In this document: in pieces, positions 1-8,129 of the stretch
Layout of the letters: each line of letters begins with the position of its first letter
How positions within the stretch are numbered: position 1 is the stretch's first letter
Assembly: GCF_000259195.1 (NCBI RefSeq)
Contig: NZ_JH650758.1
Coordinates: forward strand, 236,968-270,796
Reading direction: 5' to 3'
DNA from: Pseudomonas donghuensis
GTDB taxonomy: Bacteria; Pseudomonadota; Gammaproteobacteria; Pseudomonadales; Pseudomonadaceae
DNA: 33,829 nt
Notes under the pieces: model-generated
Databases searched by the model: none
What the model saw: only the letters and a program-made list of their open reading frames with translations
Told to the model about the DNA's origin: nothing
Program-made: the position numbers and the translations under genes

Positions 1-1
1 G

Positions 2-256
2 TTAACGATTCTGAAATTCGGCCAACGCCGGCAACAACTGCTTTTCGATCGCCTGGCGCACGGCCGGCAGAATGGTCGCATTGCCGGTGTACATCTGCTC
101 GACCATACCCTTCAAGGCTTTGGCCCGCGGCTCACTCAAACCGCGCACCGCATACTCGCAGGCCTGTTCGGCGCTGGCCCCGCTCGGCATCTCGAAACCC
201 AGGGCGCGCAGTTGGCCCAGCAGGTCGTCTTGATCAATCAAATCCGCATGCATCAT
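2..256 (-). CDS. Small hypothetical protein, 84 aa, downstream of cdhB
   Basis: I do not recognise this protein. It is 84 residues, acidic at the start (MMHADLIDQDDLLGQL) and probably all-helical, with no signal peptide, membrane segment or cysteine-rich site. ATG codons at 256 and 253 follow an AAGGAC Shine-Dalgarno-like stretch, and the TAA stop lies at 2-4, so the gene is complete. It is on the same strand as caiX-cdhCAB but separated from cdhB by about 330 bp containing a REP pair, so it may have its own promoter. A role in carnitine metabolism is only a guess from position. Reading frame and ribosome site support a real gene; function is unknown. Confidence 0.7.
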   Translation of the reverse strand: MMHADLIDQDDLLGQLRALGFEMPSGASAEQACEYAVRGLSEPRAKALKGMVEQMYTGNATILPAVRQAIEKQLLPALAEFQNR

Positions 257-469
257 GGTTGTTGTCCTTGTTTGCAGGTGTGATCGTCAGTCGATTCTGT
301 GGGCAGCACCGCAGGGCGGCAAGGACAGAATGCCGCAATGGCCGCTTTACCTAAGCCCAGGTCGTTTTCGGGCAAATCGACGGGGAAGGGAGGCTGCACA
401 CTGAGGTCATGCACAGCAAAGGAAGGTTTGGTCACCCTCCGCTTGAAGCATGTTCATACTCGCTCTTGG

Positions 470-506
470 CCCCGGTTGCTTCACGGCTTGCCGGGGTTAT
501 TTTTTG
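470..506 (+). terminator. Orphan rho-independent terminator, plus strand
   Basis: CCCCGG (470-475) and CCGGGG (491-496) form a GC stem, with a possible inner GC pairing, followed directly by TTATTTTTT. The U-tract exists only on the plus strand. The genes on both sides are on the minus strand, so this does not terminate a recognised gene; it may end a short unannotated plus-strand RNA. Confidence 0.55.
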
Positions 507-515
507 CCTGGATTC

Positions 516-580
516 ATCGCTGGCAAGCCAGCTCCCACAGGGATCACCGCCGCTTCTGTGGGAGCTGGCTTGCCAGCGAT
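516..580. repeat. REP pair between cdhB and the 84-aa gene
   Basis: Two inward-facing arms of about 25 bp, 516-540 beginning ATCGCTGGCAAGCCAGC and 556-580 ending TTGCCAGCGAT, are perfect inverted copies separated by 15 bp. This is the common pseudomonad REP doublet (BIME-like). It sits just past the cdhB stop codon and probably forms a transcript-stabilising or terminating hairpin. Together with 257-515, where I see no convincing gene, it fills the gap between cdhB and the small gene. Confidence 0.9.
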
Positions 581-587
581 AGGGCGG

Positions 588-1058
588 TTACTTTGGCAAC
601 CCGATCACCCGGCCAACAAACTCGGCCGCCGGCAGGTCCGCCTGCTCATTCACGATCCCTTGCAAGCGCTCCACCACCCCGGGCGCGAATGGCGCCGACC
701 TTGGCCCTGCCAGGTCCACATGCAGGAGCATCTGTTCGCTGGCCGCCAACGCCTGGTCAAACCCTTCGCGATGCAGGCTGTGATACAGCTGCAGGCGCTT
801 GCGGTCAAAACCGATGACCTGGGTTTGTACCCACACCTGGGTGCCGAGCTTCACCTCGTGCTGGTAGTTCAGGTGGCACTCCAGGGTGAACAGCGAATTG
901 CCGCTGGCGCTACGGTTGTCGCTGTCAAGGCCGATGCGGTCCATGAAGGCATCGGTGGCATAGCTGAAGATCAGCAGGTAGAAGGCATCGCGCAGGTGCC
1001 CGTTGTAGTCGACCCAGTCCGCCAGGACCGGGGTTTGGTAGGTGATCAATGCGGGCAT
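588..1058 (-). CDS. cdhB: Betainyl-CoA thioesterase CdhB
   Basis: A 156-aa single-domain hotdog-fold thioesterase of the 4-hydroxybenzoyl-CoA thioesterase type. The N-terminal DWVDYNGHLRD segment (about residues 14-24) carries the family's catalytic Asp (D17) with the YNGH helix start. In the carnitine pathway this enzyme hydrolyses betainyl-CoA, made by CdhC, to glycine betaine and CoA. The ATG at 1058 has GGAG about 8 nt upstream and starts 13 bp after the cdhA stop, so the two are co-transcribed. The specific substrate is assigned from synteny with cdhC-cdhA; alone the sequence would only say acyl-CoA thioesterase. Confidence 0.9.
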   Translation of the reverse strand: MPALITYQTPVLADWVDYNGHLRDAFYLLIFSYATDAFMDRIGLDSDNRSASGNSLFTLECHLNYQHEVKLGTQVWVQTQVIGFDRKRLQLYHSLHREGFDQALAASEQMLLHVDLAGPRSAPFAPGVVERLQGIVNEQADLPAAEFVGRVIGLPK

Positions 1059-1071
1059 CGCTGCACTCCGG

Positions 1072-2037
1072 TCAGTCGCTGAAGGCCATGCCGTGCTTGG
1101 CCTTGGTGGTTTTTACCGCATCCAGCACGGCCAGCAGGCAATCATCACGATAGCGCTCCAGCGAGCTGATGCTGCGTTCGCCCAGTTGTTCGCCGGTGCC
1201 CTCGACTACGGCGTCGATCAAGCCGTCGGTCAGCTCCGGGGCTGGCAGGTAGGTCCAGGGCAGTTGCAGCGCCGGGCCGAACTGGGCCATGAAGTGGCGC
1301 ATGCCAGCATCGCCACCGGCCAGGGTATAGGTGAGGAAGGTGCCCATGAACGACCAGCGCAAACCCGCACCGAAACGAATGGCATCGTCGATTTCACCGG
1401 TGGTTGCCACGCCGTCGTTGACCAGGTGCAGCGCCTCGCGCCAGAGCGCTTCGAGCAGGCGGTCGGCGATAAAACCGGGTACTTCCTTGCGCACATGCAG
1501 CGGGCGCATGCCCAGCTGGGTGTAGACGATTTTTGCCGCTTCGATGGCCTCGGGCGCGGTCTTGTTGCTGCCGACGATCTCCACCAGCGGCAGCAGGTAT
1601 ACCGGGTTGAACGGGTGGCCGACCACGCAGCGCTCGGGGTGGGTCGAGGACTCGTAGAACTCGCTGGGCAACAGCCCCGACGTGCTGGAGCCGATCAATG
1701 CATCGGGCTTGGCCGCGGCGCTGATTTTGCTGTGCAGATCTAGCTTGAGGTCCAGGCGCTCGGGGGCGCTTTCCTGGATGAAATCGGCATCGCGCACGCA
1801 TTCCTCGATGGTCGCCACAACGCGCAGACGGTCCGGTGATGCGCCGGGCGCCAGGCCTTGTTTTTCCAGGGCGGGCCAGGCATTGGCGATGCGTTTGCGC
1901 AAGGCTGCTTCGGCGCCAGGTGCCGGGTCCCAGGCCACTACGTCAAGGCCGTGGGCCAGGGCGCGGGCTACCCAGCCGCTGCCGATCACGCCGCTGCCCA
2001 AAGCTGCAAAGGTTTTGATTTCGGTGATAAAGCTCAT
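1072..2037 (-). CDS. cdhA: L-carnitine dehydrogenase CdhA
   Basis: A 321-aa NAD+-dependent dehydrogenase of the 3-hydroxyacyl-CoA dehydrogenase superfamily, oxidising L-carnitine to 3-dehydrocarnitine. The N-terminal Rossmann motif is GSGVIGSGW near residue 15. A GHPFNPVY segment of the catalytic region follows, then the helical C-terminal domain. I chose the ATG at 2037 ([10 protein letters not shown]) because GGAGAAA lies 5-8 nt upstream; a TTG five codons earlier overlaps the cdhC stop. Length equals the usual 321 aa of pseudomonad enzymes. The gene lies 15 bp after cdhC and 13 bp before cdhB in one operon. Confidence 0.95.
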   Translation of the reverse strand: MSFITEIKTFAALGSGVIGSGWVARALAHGLDVVAWDPAPGAEAALRKRIANAWPALEKQGLAPGASPDRLRVVATIEECVRDADFIQESAPERLDLKLDLHSKISAAAKPDALIGSSTSGLLPSEFYESSTHPERCVVGHPFNPVYLLPLVEIVGSNKTAPEAIEAAKIVYTQLGMRPLHVRKEVPGFIADRLLEALWREALHLVNDGVATTGEIDDAIRFGAGLRWSFMGTFLTYTLAGGDAGMRHFMAQFGPALQLPWTYLPAPELTDGLIDAVVEGTGEQLGERSISSLERYRDDCLLAVLDAVKTTKAKHGMAFSD

Positions 2038-2052
2038 CGGTTTCTCCAGCAA

Positions 2053-2937
2053 TCAGCGACGGGTCAGGTTCATTTTGGCGCGGCCTTCGGCAGGGGTGAG
2101 CACCCGTGCGCCCAGGCGGCTGAGAATCTCGCTGGCGCGTTCTACCAGTTGGCCGTTGCTGGCCAGCACGCCCTTGTCCAGGTACAGGTTGTCCTCCAGG
2201 CCGACCCGTACATTGCCGCCGAGCAGCACCGCTTGCGCGGCCATTGGCATCTGCATGCGGCCGATGCCGAAGCCGGCCCAGGTCACGCCGGCTGGCAGGT
2301 TGTCGACCATGGCTTTCATGGTGGTGGTATCGGCCGGAGCGCCCCAGGGAATGCCCAGGCACAGCTGGAACAAGGGGTCGTCGAGCAGGCCTTCCTTGAT
2401 CATCTGCTTGGCAAACCACAGGTGGCCGGTGTCGAAGATTTCCAGTTCGGCTTTGACCCCAAGTTCAGTAATGCGTCGGGCGCCAGCGCGCAATTGCGCC
2501 GGGGTCGAGACATAGATGCTGTTGCCGTCGCCAAAATTGAGGGTGCCGCAGTCCAGGGTGCAGATTTCCGGTAGCAACGCCTCGACATGGGCCAGGCGCT
2601 CCAGTGGGCCGATCAGGTCGGTGCCGGCGCCGAATTCCAGCGGGGTTTCGCCCGGGCCGATCTCCAGGTCGCCACCCATGCCGGCGGTAAGGTTGACGAT
2701 GATGTCGACGTCCGACTCGCGAATGCGCTCCATGACTTCGCGGTACAGCGCGACATCACGGCTGAAGCGACCGGTTTGTGGATCCCGGACGTGACAGTGG
2801 ACGACTGTTGCACCGGCTTTGGCGGCCTCTACCGCGGCTTCGGCGATCTGCTTGGGGGTCACCGGGACCAGGTGGCTCTTGCTGGCGGTGTCGCCGGCGC
2901 CGGTCAGGGCACAGGTGATGATGACGTCGTGGTTCAT
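2053..2937 (-). CDS. cdhC: 3-dehydrocarnitine cleavage enzyme CdhC (BKACE, DUF849)
   Basis: A 294-aa member of the beta-keto acid cleavage enzyme family (TIM barrel). The start [17 protein letters not shown] and the metal-binding VHCHVRDP motif (H47 and H49) are typical. Family knowledge: it transfers an acetyl-derived unit between 3-dehydrocarnitine and acetyl-CoA, giving betainyl-CoA and acetoacetate. A purine-rich GGAAACCGCTC stretch precedes the ATG. It is the first gene of cdhCAB and is separated from caiX upstream by a REP pair. The substrate assignment rests on cdhA and cdhB next door, because BKACE enzymes differ widely in substrate. Confidence 0.93.
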   Translation of the reverse strand: MNHDVIITCALTGAGDTASKSHLVPVTPKQIAEAAVEAAKAGATVVHCHVRDPQTGRFSRDVALYREVMERIRESDVDIIVNLTAGMGGDLEIGPGETPLEFGAGTDLIGPLERLAHVEALLPEICTLDCGTLNFGDGNSIYVSTPAQLRAGARRITELGVKAELEIFDTGHLWFAKQMIKEGLLDDPLFQLCLGIPWGAPADTTTMKAMVDNLPAGVTWAGFGIGRMQMPMAAQAVLLGGNVRVGLEDNLYLDKGVLASNGQLVERASEILSRLGARVLTPAEGRAKMNLTRR

Positions 2938-2967
2938 GAGCGGTTTCCTTCGGGCGAGTTGGGGCCG

Positions 2968-3031
2968 TCGCGGGGCAAGCCCGCTCCCACAGATGACCAG
3001 TTCCTCTGTGGGAGCGGGCTTGACCCGCGAT
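2968..3031. repeat. REP pair between caiX and cdhC
   Basis: Arms TCGCGGGGCAAGCCCGC (from 2968) and GCGGGCTTGACCCGCGA (to 3030) face each other around a short loop, with CTCCCACAG/CTGTGGGAG at the inner ends. This is the CGCGGG subtype of the pseudomonad REP. It lies inside the caiX-cdhCAB gene string and may partly terminate transcription or protect upstream caiX mRNA, which would make the binding protein more abundant than the enzymes. Confidence 0.88.
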
Positions 3032-3039
3032 TGGGTCTG

Positions 3040-3984
3040 TCAGTTAGCGGTCAGTTGCAGGTTTTCGGCGGCCGGCCTGCCGTCGAACGTGGTCACCCCT
3101 TCAAGCCAGCGCTTCTGGTCCTGGGGATGGTCCTTGAGCCACTGGCGGGCGGATTCCAGCGCGTCTTTGTGGTCAAGCAGCGGTTGCATCATGCGGCTCT
3201 CGTCCTCGGCGCTGAAGGTCAGGTTGGTCAGCAGCTGGTTGACGTTCGGGCAACGCTGGGCATAGTCCGGCGCGGTGACGGTCCACACCGTGGCCCGGCC
3301 TTCGTCCGGGCCCAGGGCGCCTTCGCTGCCGCTGAGGTAGGCCATGTCGATGTTGATGTTCATCGGGTGCGGCGCCCAGCCAAAGAACACCACCGCCTCC
3401 TTGCGTCGCACGGCGCGATCGACGGCGGCGAGCATGCCGGCTTCGCTGGACTCGACCAGCTGGAACTTGCCCAGGCCGAACTGGTTCTTGCTGATCATCG
3501 CCTTGATCTGGGTGTTGGCGCCCGAGCCCGGCTCGATGCCGTAGATCTTGCCGCCCAGCTCCTTTTCGAACCTGGCGATGTCAGCAAAGGTTTTCAGGCC
3601 CTTGTCGGCCAGGTACTGGGGCACGGCGAGGGTCGCGCGGGCGTCGTCGAGGCTGGGCTGGTCGAGGACCTTGACCTGTTTGGCGTCGATGAACGGGGTG
3701 ATGGTCTGGGTCATGATCGGGTTCCAGTAGCCGAGGAACATGTCCAGGCGCTGGTCGCGGATACCGGCGAAAATGATCTGTTGCGAGGCGCTGGTCTGCT
3801 TGGTCTTGTAGCCCAGGCCATCAAGCAGGACCTGGGTCATGGCGCTGGTGGCCATCACATCGGTCCAGTTGACCACGCCAAGGCGCACGTTCTTGCAGGC
3901 GGCCGGCTCTGCGGCCATCACGTTGGTGCTGAGGATTGCGGTACCGACGAGCATCAGCAGGCTACGGCTGATCATTCTGTTCAT
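3040..3984 (-). CDS. caiX: Carnitine/betaine periplasmic binding protein CaiX
   Basis: A 314-aa OpuAC-type substrate-binding protein. Residues 1-24 (MNRMISRSLLMLVGTAILST then NVMA) form a Sec signal peptide with a likely cleavage at VMA/AEP. The mature part has the aromatic-rich LGVVNWTDV and FFGWAPHPM segments typical of quaternary-amine binding. In P. aeruginosa the homologue binds carnitine and works with the Cbc ABC transporter core encoded elsewhere; no permease or ATPase gene is present here. The start has GGAGGAGCC 4-12 nt upstream. It is first in the caiX-cdhCAB string and divergent from cdhR. Confidence 0.92.
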   Translation of the reverse strand: MNRMISRSLLMLVGTAILSTNVMAAEPAACKNVRLGVVNWTDVMATSAMTQVLLDGLGYKTKQTSASQQIIFAGIRDQRLDMFLGYWNPIMTQTITPFIDAKQVKVLDQPSLDDARATLAVPQYLADKGLKTFADIARFEKELGGKIYGIEPGSGANTQIKAMISKNQFGLGKFQLVESSEAGMLAAVDRAVRRKEAVVFFGWAPHPMNINIDMAYLSGSEGALGPDEGRATVWTVTAPDYAQRCPNVNQLLTNLTFSAEDESRMMQPLLDHKDALESARQWLKDHPQDQKRWLEGVTTFDGRPAAENLQLTAN

Positions 3985-4013
3985 GGTGGCTCCTCCAACG
4001 GCAGTTCTAATTG

Positions 4014-4022
4014 TTATAGGGG
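4014..4022 (-). promoter_or_regulatory. Possible -10 region of the caiX promoter
   Basis: On the minus strand the sequence reads CCCTATAACAATTAG about 30-40 nt before the caiX start, with TATAAC as a candidate -10 hexamer. No clear -35 is seen, which fits an activator-dependent promoter. Inferred from sequence appearance only. Confidence 0.35.
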
Positions 4023-4081
4023 GCGGCCTCTGCGTGCCGTGTGATCAAACTACGCGGGTGCTGTGGGTAAAAATCGCACTC

Positions 4082-4110
4082 TGGCGACCGGCACTTGCAC
4101 AGTGGCGACC
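4082..4110. promoter_or_regulatory. Direct repeat operator candidate (TGGCGACC x2), caiX/cdhR intergenic
   Basis: TGGCGACC occurs at 4082-4089 and again at 4103-4110, exactly 21 bp apart (two helical turns), in the 169-bp divergent gap between caiX and cdhR. AraC-family activators such as CdhR and GbdR commonly bind direct half-sites on one DNA face. CdhR is known to control the caiX-cdh operon in P. aeruginosa. Binding here is an inference. Confidence 0.5.
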
Positions 4111-4153
4111 AGCGCGCTATTAACCCAGCATCCGTGGCCGTCGAGTTGTCGCT

Positions 4154-5113
4154 ATGCCCCAGGATTTCCATTTCTTGCTGTTGCCCGGCTTCTCCGCCAT
4201 CGGCTTTATTTCCGCGATAGAGCCGCTGCGGGTGGCCAACCGCTTTCGCGGCGAGCTATATCGCTGGCAGGTGCTGAGTATGGATGGCGGCGCGGTGCAG
4301 GCCAGCAACGGCATGTCGGTGAATGCCGACGCCGCCCTGGAGCCGCTGGGCAAGGGTGCGACGTTGTTGCTGGTAGCGGGTTTCGAGCCGTTGCGCAGCT
4401 ACGGCCCGGCCCTGCAACACTGGTTGCGCAAGCTTGATCACGAGGGCGTGGTATTGGGCGGTATCGACACCGGCACCGTGGTGCTGGCCGAGGCCGGGCT
4501 GCTCGACGGTCACCGGGTGACCCTGCACTGGGAAGCGCTGGAGGCCTTCAAGGAACGTTACCCGCAGTTGCAGGCAACCCAGGAACTGTTCGAAGTAGAT
4601 CGCCGCCGTATCACCTCGGCAGGTGGCACCGCGTCGATCGACCTGATGCTCGACCTGATTGCCCAGGCCCACGGCCCGGAGCTGGCGATCCAGGTGTCGG
4701 AGCAGTTCGTGCTTGGCCGTATCCGCCCGCGCCAGGATCACCAGCGCATGCAGATCGCCTCACGTTATGGCATCAGCAACAAGAAACTGGTGCAGGTGAT
4801 CGGCGAGATGGAGCGCAACACCGAACAACCGCTCAACACCCTGGTGTTGGCCGAATCGGTGCAGGTCACCCGGCGCCAGCTGGAGCGCCTGTTTCGCCTG
4901 TACCTGCACGACACGCCCAGCGGTTTTTACTTGCGCCTGCGCCTGGACAAGGCCCGGCAACTGCTGCGCCAGACCGATCTGAGCGTACTGGAGGTGAGCA
5001 TCGCTTGCGGGTTCGAATCAGCGTCGTATTTCACCCGCTGCTACCGGGGGCGATTCGCGCGTTGCCCGCGGGAAGACCGCAAGGCCGGGGCCGTCAGCCT
5101 CAGCGGCGCTTGA
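4154..5113 (+). CDS. cdhR: Carnitine catabolism regulator CdhR (GlxA-type AraC family)
   Basis: A 319-aa transcriptional activator. Residues 5-190 form a DJ-1/PfpI-like glutamine amidotransferase-type sensor domain (FHFLLLPGFSAIGF start, GGIDTGTVVLAEAGLLDG region). The last ~100 residues are an AraC-type double helix-turn-helix (VQVTRRQLERLFRLYL, then VSIACGFESASYFTRCYR). The homologue activates caiX-cdhCAB in response to carnitine. No in-frame alternative start exists between the ATG at 4154 and an upstream TAA at 4121; the ribosome site is weak. Its 3' end overlaps the convergent DUF3010 gene by 14 bp. Confidence 0.93.
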   Translation: MPQDFHFLLLPGFSAIGFISAIEPLRVANRFRGELYRWQVLSMDGGAVQASNGMSVNADAALEPLGKGATLLLVAGFEPLRSYGPALQHWLRKLDHEGVVLGGIDTGTVVLAEAGLLDGHRVTLHWEALEAFKERYPQLQATQELFEVDRRRITSAGGTASIDLMLDLIAQAHGPELAIQVSEQFVLGRIRPRQDHQRMQIASRYGISNKKLVQVIGEMERNTEQPLNTLVLAESVQVTRRQLERLFRLYLHDTPSGFYLRLRLDKARQLLRQTDLSVLEVSIACGFESASYFTRCYRGRFARCPREDRKAGAVSLSGA

Positions 5114-5519
5114 GCAACAGCGCGCAGGCGCTCTTGTAGGCTTCGTGCTGGTACTTGTTCAACGAAGCAGGCAGTTCGATGTTGTGTTTCTTGGCCTGAG
5201 CGCTGACGGTCTGCGGTGAAACCAGTTCCACCTCGCAATTGTCCAGCAACTGCAATATGCCTTCGATCTTGAAGGTGGTCGGGCCACCCGCGAAGTCACC
5301 TTTCTTGCTGCGTTTCTTGATCGCCAGGTGGCTGATGCCATGTTCAGCGATAAATTGCCGGGCCTGCTGGGCAAAGACTTTGACGTTGTCCGCCAGTTCG
5401 TCATCTTCCAGGCCGATTTTTTTCGTGGCCAGGGCAAGATGCACAGGGCTGGTACCGTCCAGCGTGGCAACGGCGAGCAGCGCTTCGCTGCCTTTGATTT
5501 CAATTCCGCAGATTTTCAT
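5100..5519 (-). CDS. DUF3010 family protein
   Basis: A 139-aa cytoplasmic protein starting MKICGIEIKGSEALLAVATL. The family (DUF3010) has an RNase H-like look (beta strand GIEIKGSEAL, IAIKKRSKKG-like segment LAIKKRSKKGDFAGG), but no function is established that I know of. An upstream in-frame ATG (5591) would give an unlike, low-complexity extension, so the ATG at 5519 is preferred. It ends convergently inside cdhR by 14 bp and lies 7 bp downstream of the LprI-like gene on the same strand, so those two probably form an operon. Confidence 0.8.
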   Translation of the reverse strand: MKICGIEIKGSEALLAVATLDGTSPVHLALATKKIGLEDDELADNVKVFAQQARQFIAEHGISHLAIKKRSKKGDFAGGPTTFKIEGILQLLDNCEVELVSPQTVSAQAKKHNIELPASLNKYQHEAYKSACALLLKRR

Positions 5520-5526
5520 GCTGTTC

Positions 5527-5934
5527 TCAATCGGAGTTTTGCAGCCCCAGGGACTGCAAGTATTCGGAGCGATCATCGCTACGTTGGGCAAGGCAGGTGT
5601 TCAATGCCGCGTCGAAGTCCTTGCCGGGTTTTTGCTCAAAGGTCTCGACCTTGCAGTCGGCGTCGCGCAGCTGCTTCCACAGCGCTTGGGCGTCGTTCAT
5701 GCGTTTGCTCACGTCACTGATCTTCGCGCTTTGACCGGCGTATTGTTCCTTGATTCGATCCAGCAGGTCAGTAAACGCGGCATCGAGTTCGCGTTCGGCG
5801 GTGGTGCGGCTGTATTGAGCGCATTCATAGCTTTGCTGGTCGGTTTCGACGTTGTCGCACGGGGTACTTTCGTCGTCCTCGGCATGGGCGCCGAATGCCA
5901 GCAATACCAGGGCCAGCCCTACCATCGTTCTCAT
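5527..5934 (-). CDS. Secreted LprI-like protein (DUF1311)
   Basis: A 135-aa protein with a Sec signal peptide (MRTMVGLALVLLAFGAHA, cleavage before EDD) followed by the Cys-containing helical DUF1311/LprI fold (CDNVETDQQSYECAQ; CLAQRSDDR near the end). LprI-type proteins have been linked to lysozyme inhibition, but many members are uncharacterised. I chose the ATG at 5934 because GGAGG lies 9 nt upstream; the ATG at 5943 overlaps that site. It is divergent from rstA and adjacent to the DUF3010 gene. Confidence 0.8.
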   Translation of the reverse strand: MRTMVGLALVLLAFGAHAEDDESTPCDNVETDQQSYECAQYSRTTAERELDAAFTDLLDRIKEQYAGQSAKISDVSKRMNDAQALWKQLRDADCKVETFEQKPGKDFDAALNTCLAQRSDDRSEYLQSLGLQNSD

Positions 5935-6019
5935 CTGCGACATCCTCCGAAAGCTTGCGCGAACATGGGCGCCGATTCTCGCTCAGCGCCGCAGCAAAGA
6001 ACAGGGTAGCCGTTGCACC

Positions 6020-6058
6020 TGTGAAAAAGCGTGCAGGCTGCGTGAACACTTATTCACA
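6020..6058. promoter_or_regulatory. Pair of DnaA-box-like sites upstream of rstA
   Basis: TGTGAAAAA (6020-6028) and TTATTCACA (6050-6058) both fit the TTWTNCACA consensus in opposite orientation, 30 bp apart, in the divergent gap between the LprI-like gene and rstA. Two weak-consensus boxes may be chance or mark a DnaA-sensitive promoter. Confidence 0.25.
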
Positions 6059-6128
6059 GACGTTTCATAAAGGTGCACATAAACTTGGCGTTTAGCCACT
6101 ATCCTCACTCTTACCCTGTGGAAACGCC

Positions 6129-6836
6129 ATGGAATGCTCCGGACTGATCAAGGTACTGCTGGTCGAGGATGACTTGAAGCTGGCCAGCCTGGTTGCGCAT
6201 TTTTTAGCCGAGCACGGCTTCGAGGTGCACTGTGTGCACCGGGGTGACGAGGCACTGGAGGCCTTTTTGGGCTTCAAACCGGCGCTGGTGGTACTCGATC
6301 TGATGCTGCCCGGCCTGAGCGGCCTGCAAGTATGCCGGGCAATTCGCAGCCAGGCGGCCACGCCGATCGTGATCCTCACTGCTCGCGAGGATGATCTGGA
6401 CCATATTCTCGGCCTTGAGTCCGGTGCCGACGACTACGTGATCAAACCGATCAAGCCGCCGGTGTTGCTGGCCCGGCTGCGGGCCTTGCAGCGGCGTAAG
6501 GGCAGTGACCCGAGCGAGCGCGACAGCCTCGAGTTCGGGCGCCTGAGTATTGACCGGGCCAGCCGCGAAGCACGCTTGGGCCAGCAGGTCATCGAACTGA
6601 GCACCATGGAGTTCGAGCTGTTGTGGTTGCTGGCCAGTTCCGCCGGGCAAATCCTTTCCCGCGACGATATCCTCAGCCATATCCGTGGCATCGCCTTCGA
6701 CGGCCTCAACCGCAGTGTCGATGTCTACGTCAGCAAGCTGCGCAACAAGCTGCACGACAACCCGCGTGAACCGCTGTGCATCAAGACAGTGTGGGGCAAG
6801 GGGTATCTGTTCAACCCCTTTGCCTGGGAGCTGTAG
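6129..6836 (+). CDS. rstA: OmpR-family response regulator RstA
   Basis: A 235-aa two-component regulator. The receiver domain (residues 8-122) has acidic residues E13, D14 and D15, phospho-acceptor D57 (VVLDLMLPG), T84 and K106. The winged-helix DNA-binding domain (about 135-232) includes the NRSVDVYVSKLRNKL recognition region and ends KGYLFNPFAWEL. That C-terminus and the overall sequence resemble E. coli RstA more than other OmpR-like regulators. The start ATG follows TGTGGAAACGCC. The gene abuts rstB with no spacer (TAG then ATG). Confidence 0.88.
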   Translation: MECSGLIKVLLVEDDLKLASLVAHFLAEHGFEVHCVHRGDEALEAFLGFKPALVVLDLMLPGLSGLQVCRAIRSQAATPIVILTAREDDLDHILGLESGADDYVIKPIKPPVLLARLRALQRRKGSDPSERDSLEFGRLSIDRASREARLGQQVIELSTMEFELLWLLASSAGQILSRDDILSHIRGIAFDGLNRSVDVYVSKLRNKLHDNPREPLCIKTVWGKGYLFNPFAWEL

Positions 6837-8126
6837 ATGCTGCGCCTGTTTCTTGGCCTGTTCATCACCCTGGTACTGGGCTTTGCCCTGGCGATCACCG
6901 CGGTCGACCATGTGTTCACCTGGCTGCTCAACGCCCCCACCGAGGTCTACCACCGCGAAGCGGTACGTGGGCCGGCGTACAGCCTGGTGGAGCAACTGCG
7001 CCCGCTGACCGCTGAGCAGCGCCAGCGGCGTCTGGACGAATTGCAGCCCAATTACGGCCTGGGCCTGAAACTGGTCGACGCCGGGCAGTTGCAGCTGGAT
7101 GAGCGCGAGCGTCAGTTGCTGGCAAACCGGCAACTGGTGGTTCGCAAGGAGTTCACCCAGTTCATCAGCCCCATCGACGGTAGCAGCCAATTGCTGAGCA
7201 TCGATTTGCCGCCTGAGCCCGAGCTGACCCGTACCTATACCGTCGGCGCCTACGCTATGCTCGGCGGCTTGATCGGTATTGCCCTGTTTCTCTGGGTATG
7301 GCCGCACTGGCGTGACCTTGAGCGCTTGCGCCTGGCGGCCCAGCGTTTTGGTGACAACGACCTGCGTTCACGCATCTACTTGTCGCGGCGCTCGAACATT
7401 CGGGAGCTGGCCGAGCACTTCAACCAGATGGCCGGGCGCATCGAAGGCCTGATCGCCAACCAGCGTGAGCTGACCAACGCAGTTTCCCATGAGCTGCGCA
7501 CTCCCATTGCACGCCTGACCTTCGAACTCGAACAACTGCGCCGGCTGGCCCGCCAGGAAGGCTGCGGTGCGTTGATCGACGAAATGCACGCCGACCTGGG
7601 CGACCTGGAGGAGATGGTCTCGGAGTTGTTGACCTATGCCAGCCTTGAGCGTGGCGCCACCGAGATCAAGCGCGAAACCATCCAGGCCAACCATTGGATC
7701 GACAGTGTCCTGGGCAGTGTCGCTCTGGAGGCCGAGGCGGCCGGTGTGCAGCTGTCGCTTGAGGCGTGTACGGTACAGAGCATTCGTATCGAGCCGCGGT
7801 TCATGGCGCGGGCAGTGATCAATCTGTTGCGCAATGCCATTCGCTATGCCGCCGGTGAAGTCCGGGTCAGCCTGCAGCGAGAAGGTGAGCTGTATCGCCT
7901 CGTGGTAGAGGACGACGGCCCAGGCGTACCGCTTGCCGCCCGAGAGAAGATCTTCGAGCCGTTCTCGCGCCTGGACGCCAGCCGTGACCGGCGCACCGGT
8001 GGCTTTGGCCTTGGCCTGGCGCTGGTGCGTCGGGTCTCGCAATGGCACGGCGGCTATGCCCAGGTGGGCGATAGCCGCGAAGGTGGCGCCTGCTTCGTGT
8101 TGAGCTGGCCGCACGTCGATGGCTGA
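6837..8126 (+). CDS. rstB: Sensor histidine kinase RstB
   Basis: A 429-aa inner-membrane kinase. Transmembrane helix 1 is at residues 2-24, a short periplasmic domain spans 25-135, and helix 2 (GAYAMLGGLIGIALFLWVW) is at about 136-157. HAMP follows, then the phospho-acceptor H-box SHELRTP with H218. The ATPase domain shows N box NLLRNAIRYA, G1 DDGPGV and G2 GFGLGLAL. It follows rstA directly and is the cognate kinase. The signal is unknown; E. coli RstB is tied to PhoQ and acid/Mg signals, but transfer of that to this organism is not justified. Confidence 0.88.
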   Translation: MLRLFLGLFITLVLGFALAITAVDHVFTWLLNAPTEVYHREAVRGPAYSLVEQLRPLTAEQRQRRLDELQPNYGLGLKLVDAGQLQLDERERQLLANRQLVVRKEFTQFISPIDGSSQLLSIDLPPEPELTRTYTVGAYAMLGGLIGIALFLWVWPHWRDLERLRLAAQRFGDNDLRSRIYLSRRSNIRELAEHFNQMAGRIEGLIANQRELTNAVSHELRTPIARLTFELEQLRRLARQEGCGALIDEMHADLGDLEEMVSELLTYASLERGATEIKRETIQANHWIDSVLGSVALEAEAAGVQLSLEACTVQSIRIEPRFMARAVINLLRNAIRYAAGEVRVSLQREGELYRLVVEDDGPGVPLAAREKIFEPFSRLDASRDRRTGGFGLGLALVRRVSQWHGGYAQVGDSREGGACFVLSWPHVDG

Positions 8127-8129
8127 AAC

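Noticed and set aside
253..435. A 60-aa minus-strand frame whose TGA overlaps the start of the 84-aa gene as ATGA
   Set aside because: Its GTG start has no spaced ribosome site (GGAG is adjacent), and the translation is Pro-rich without domain-like pattern; it looks like intergenic sequence.
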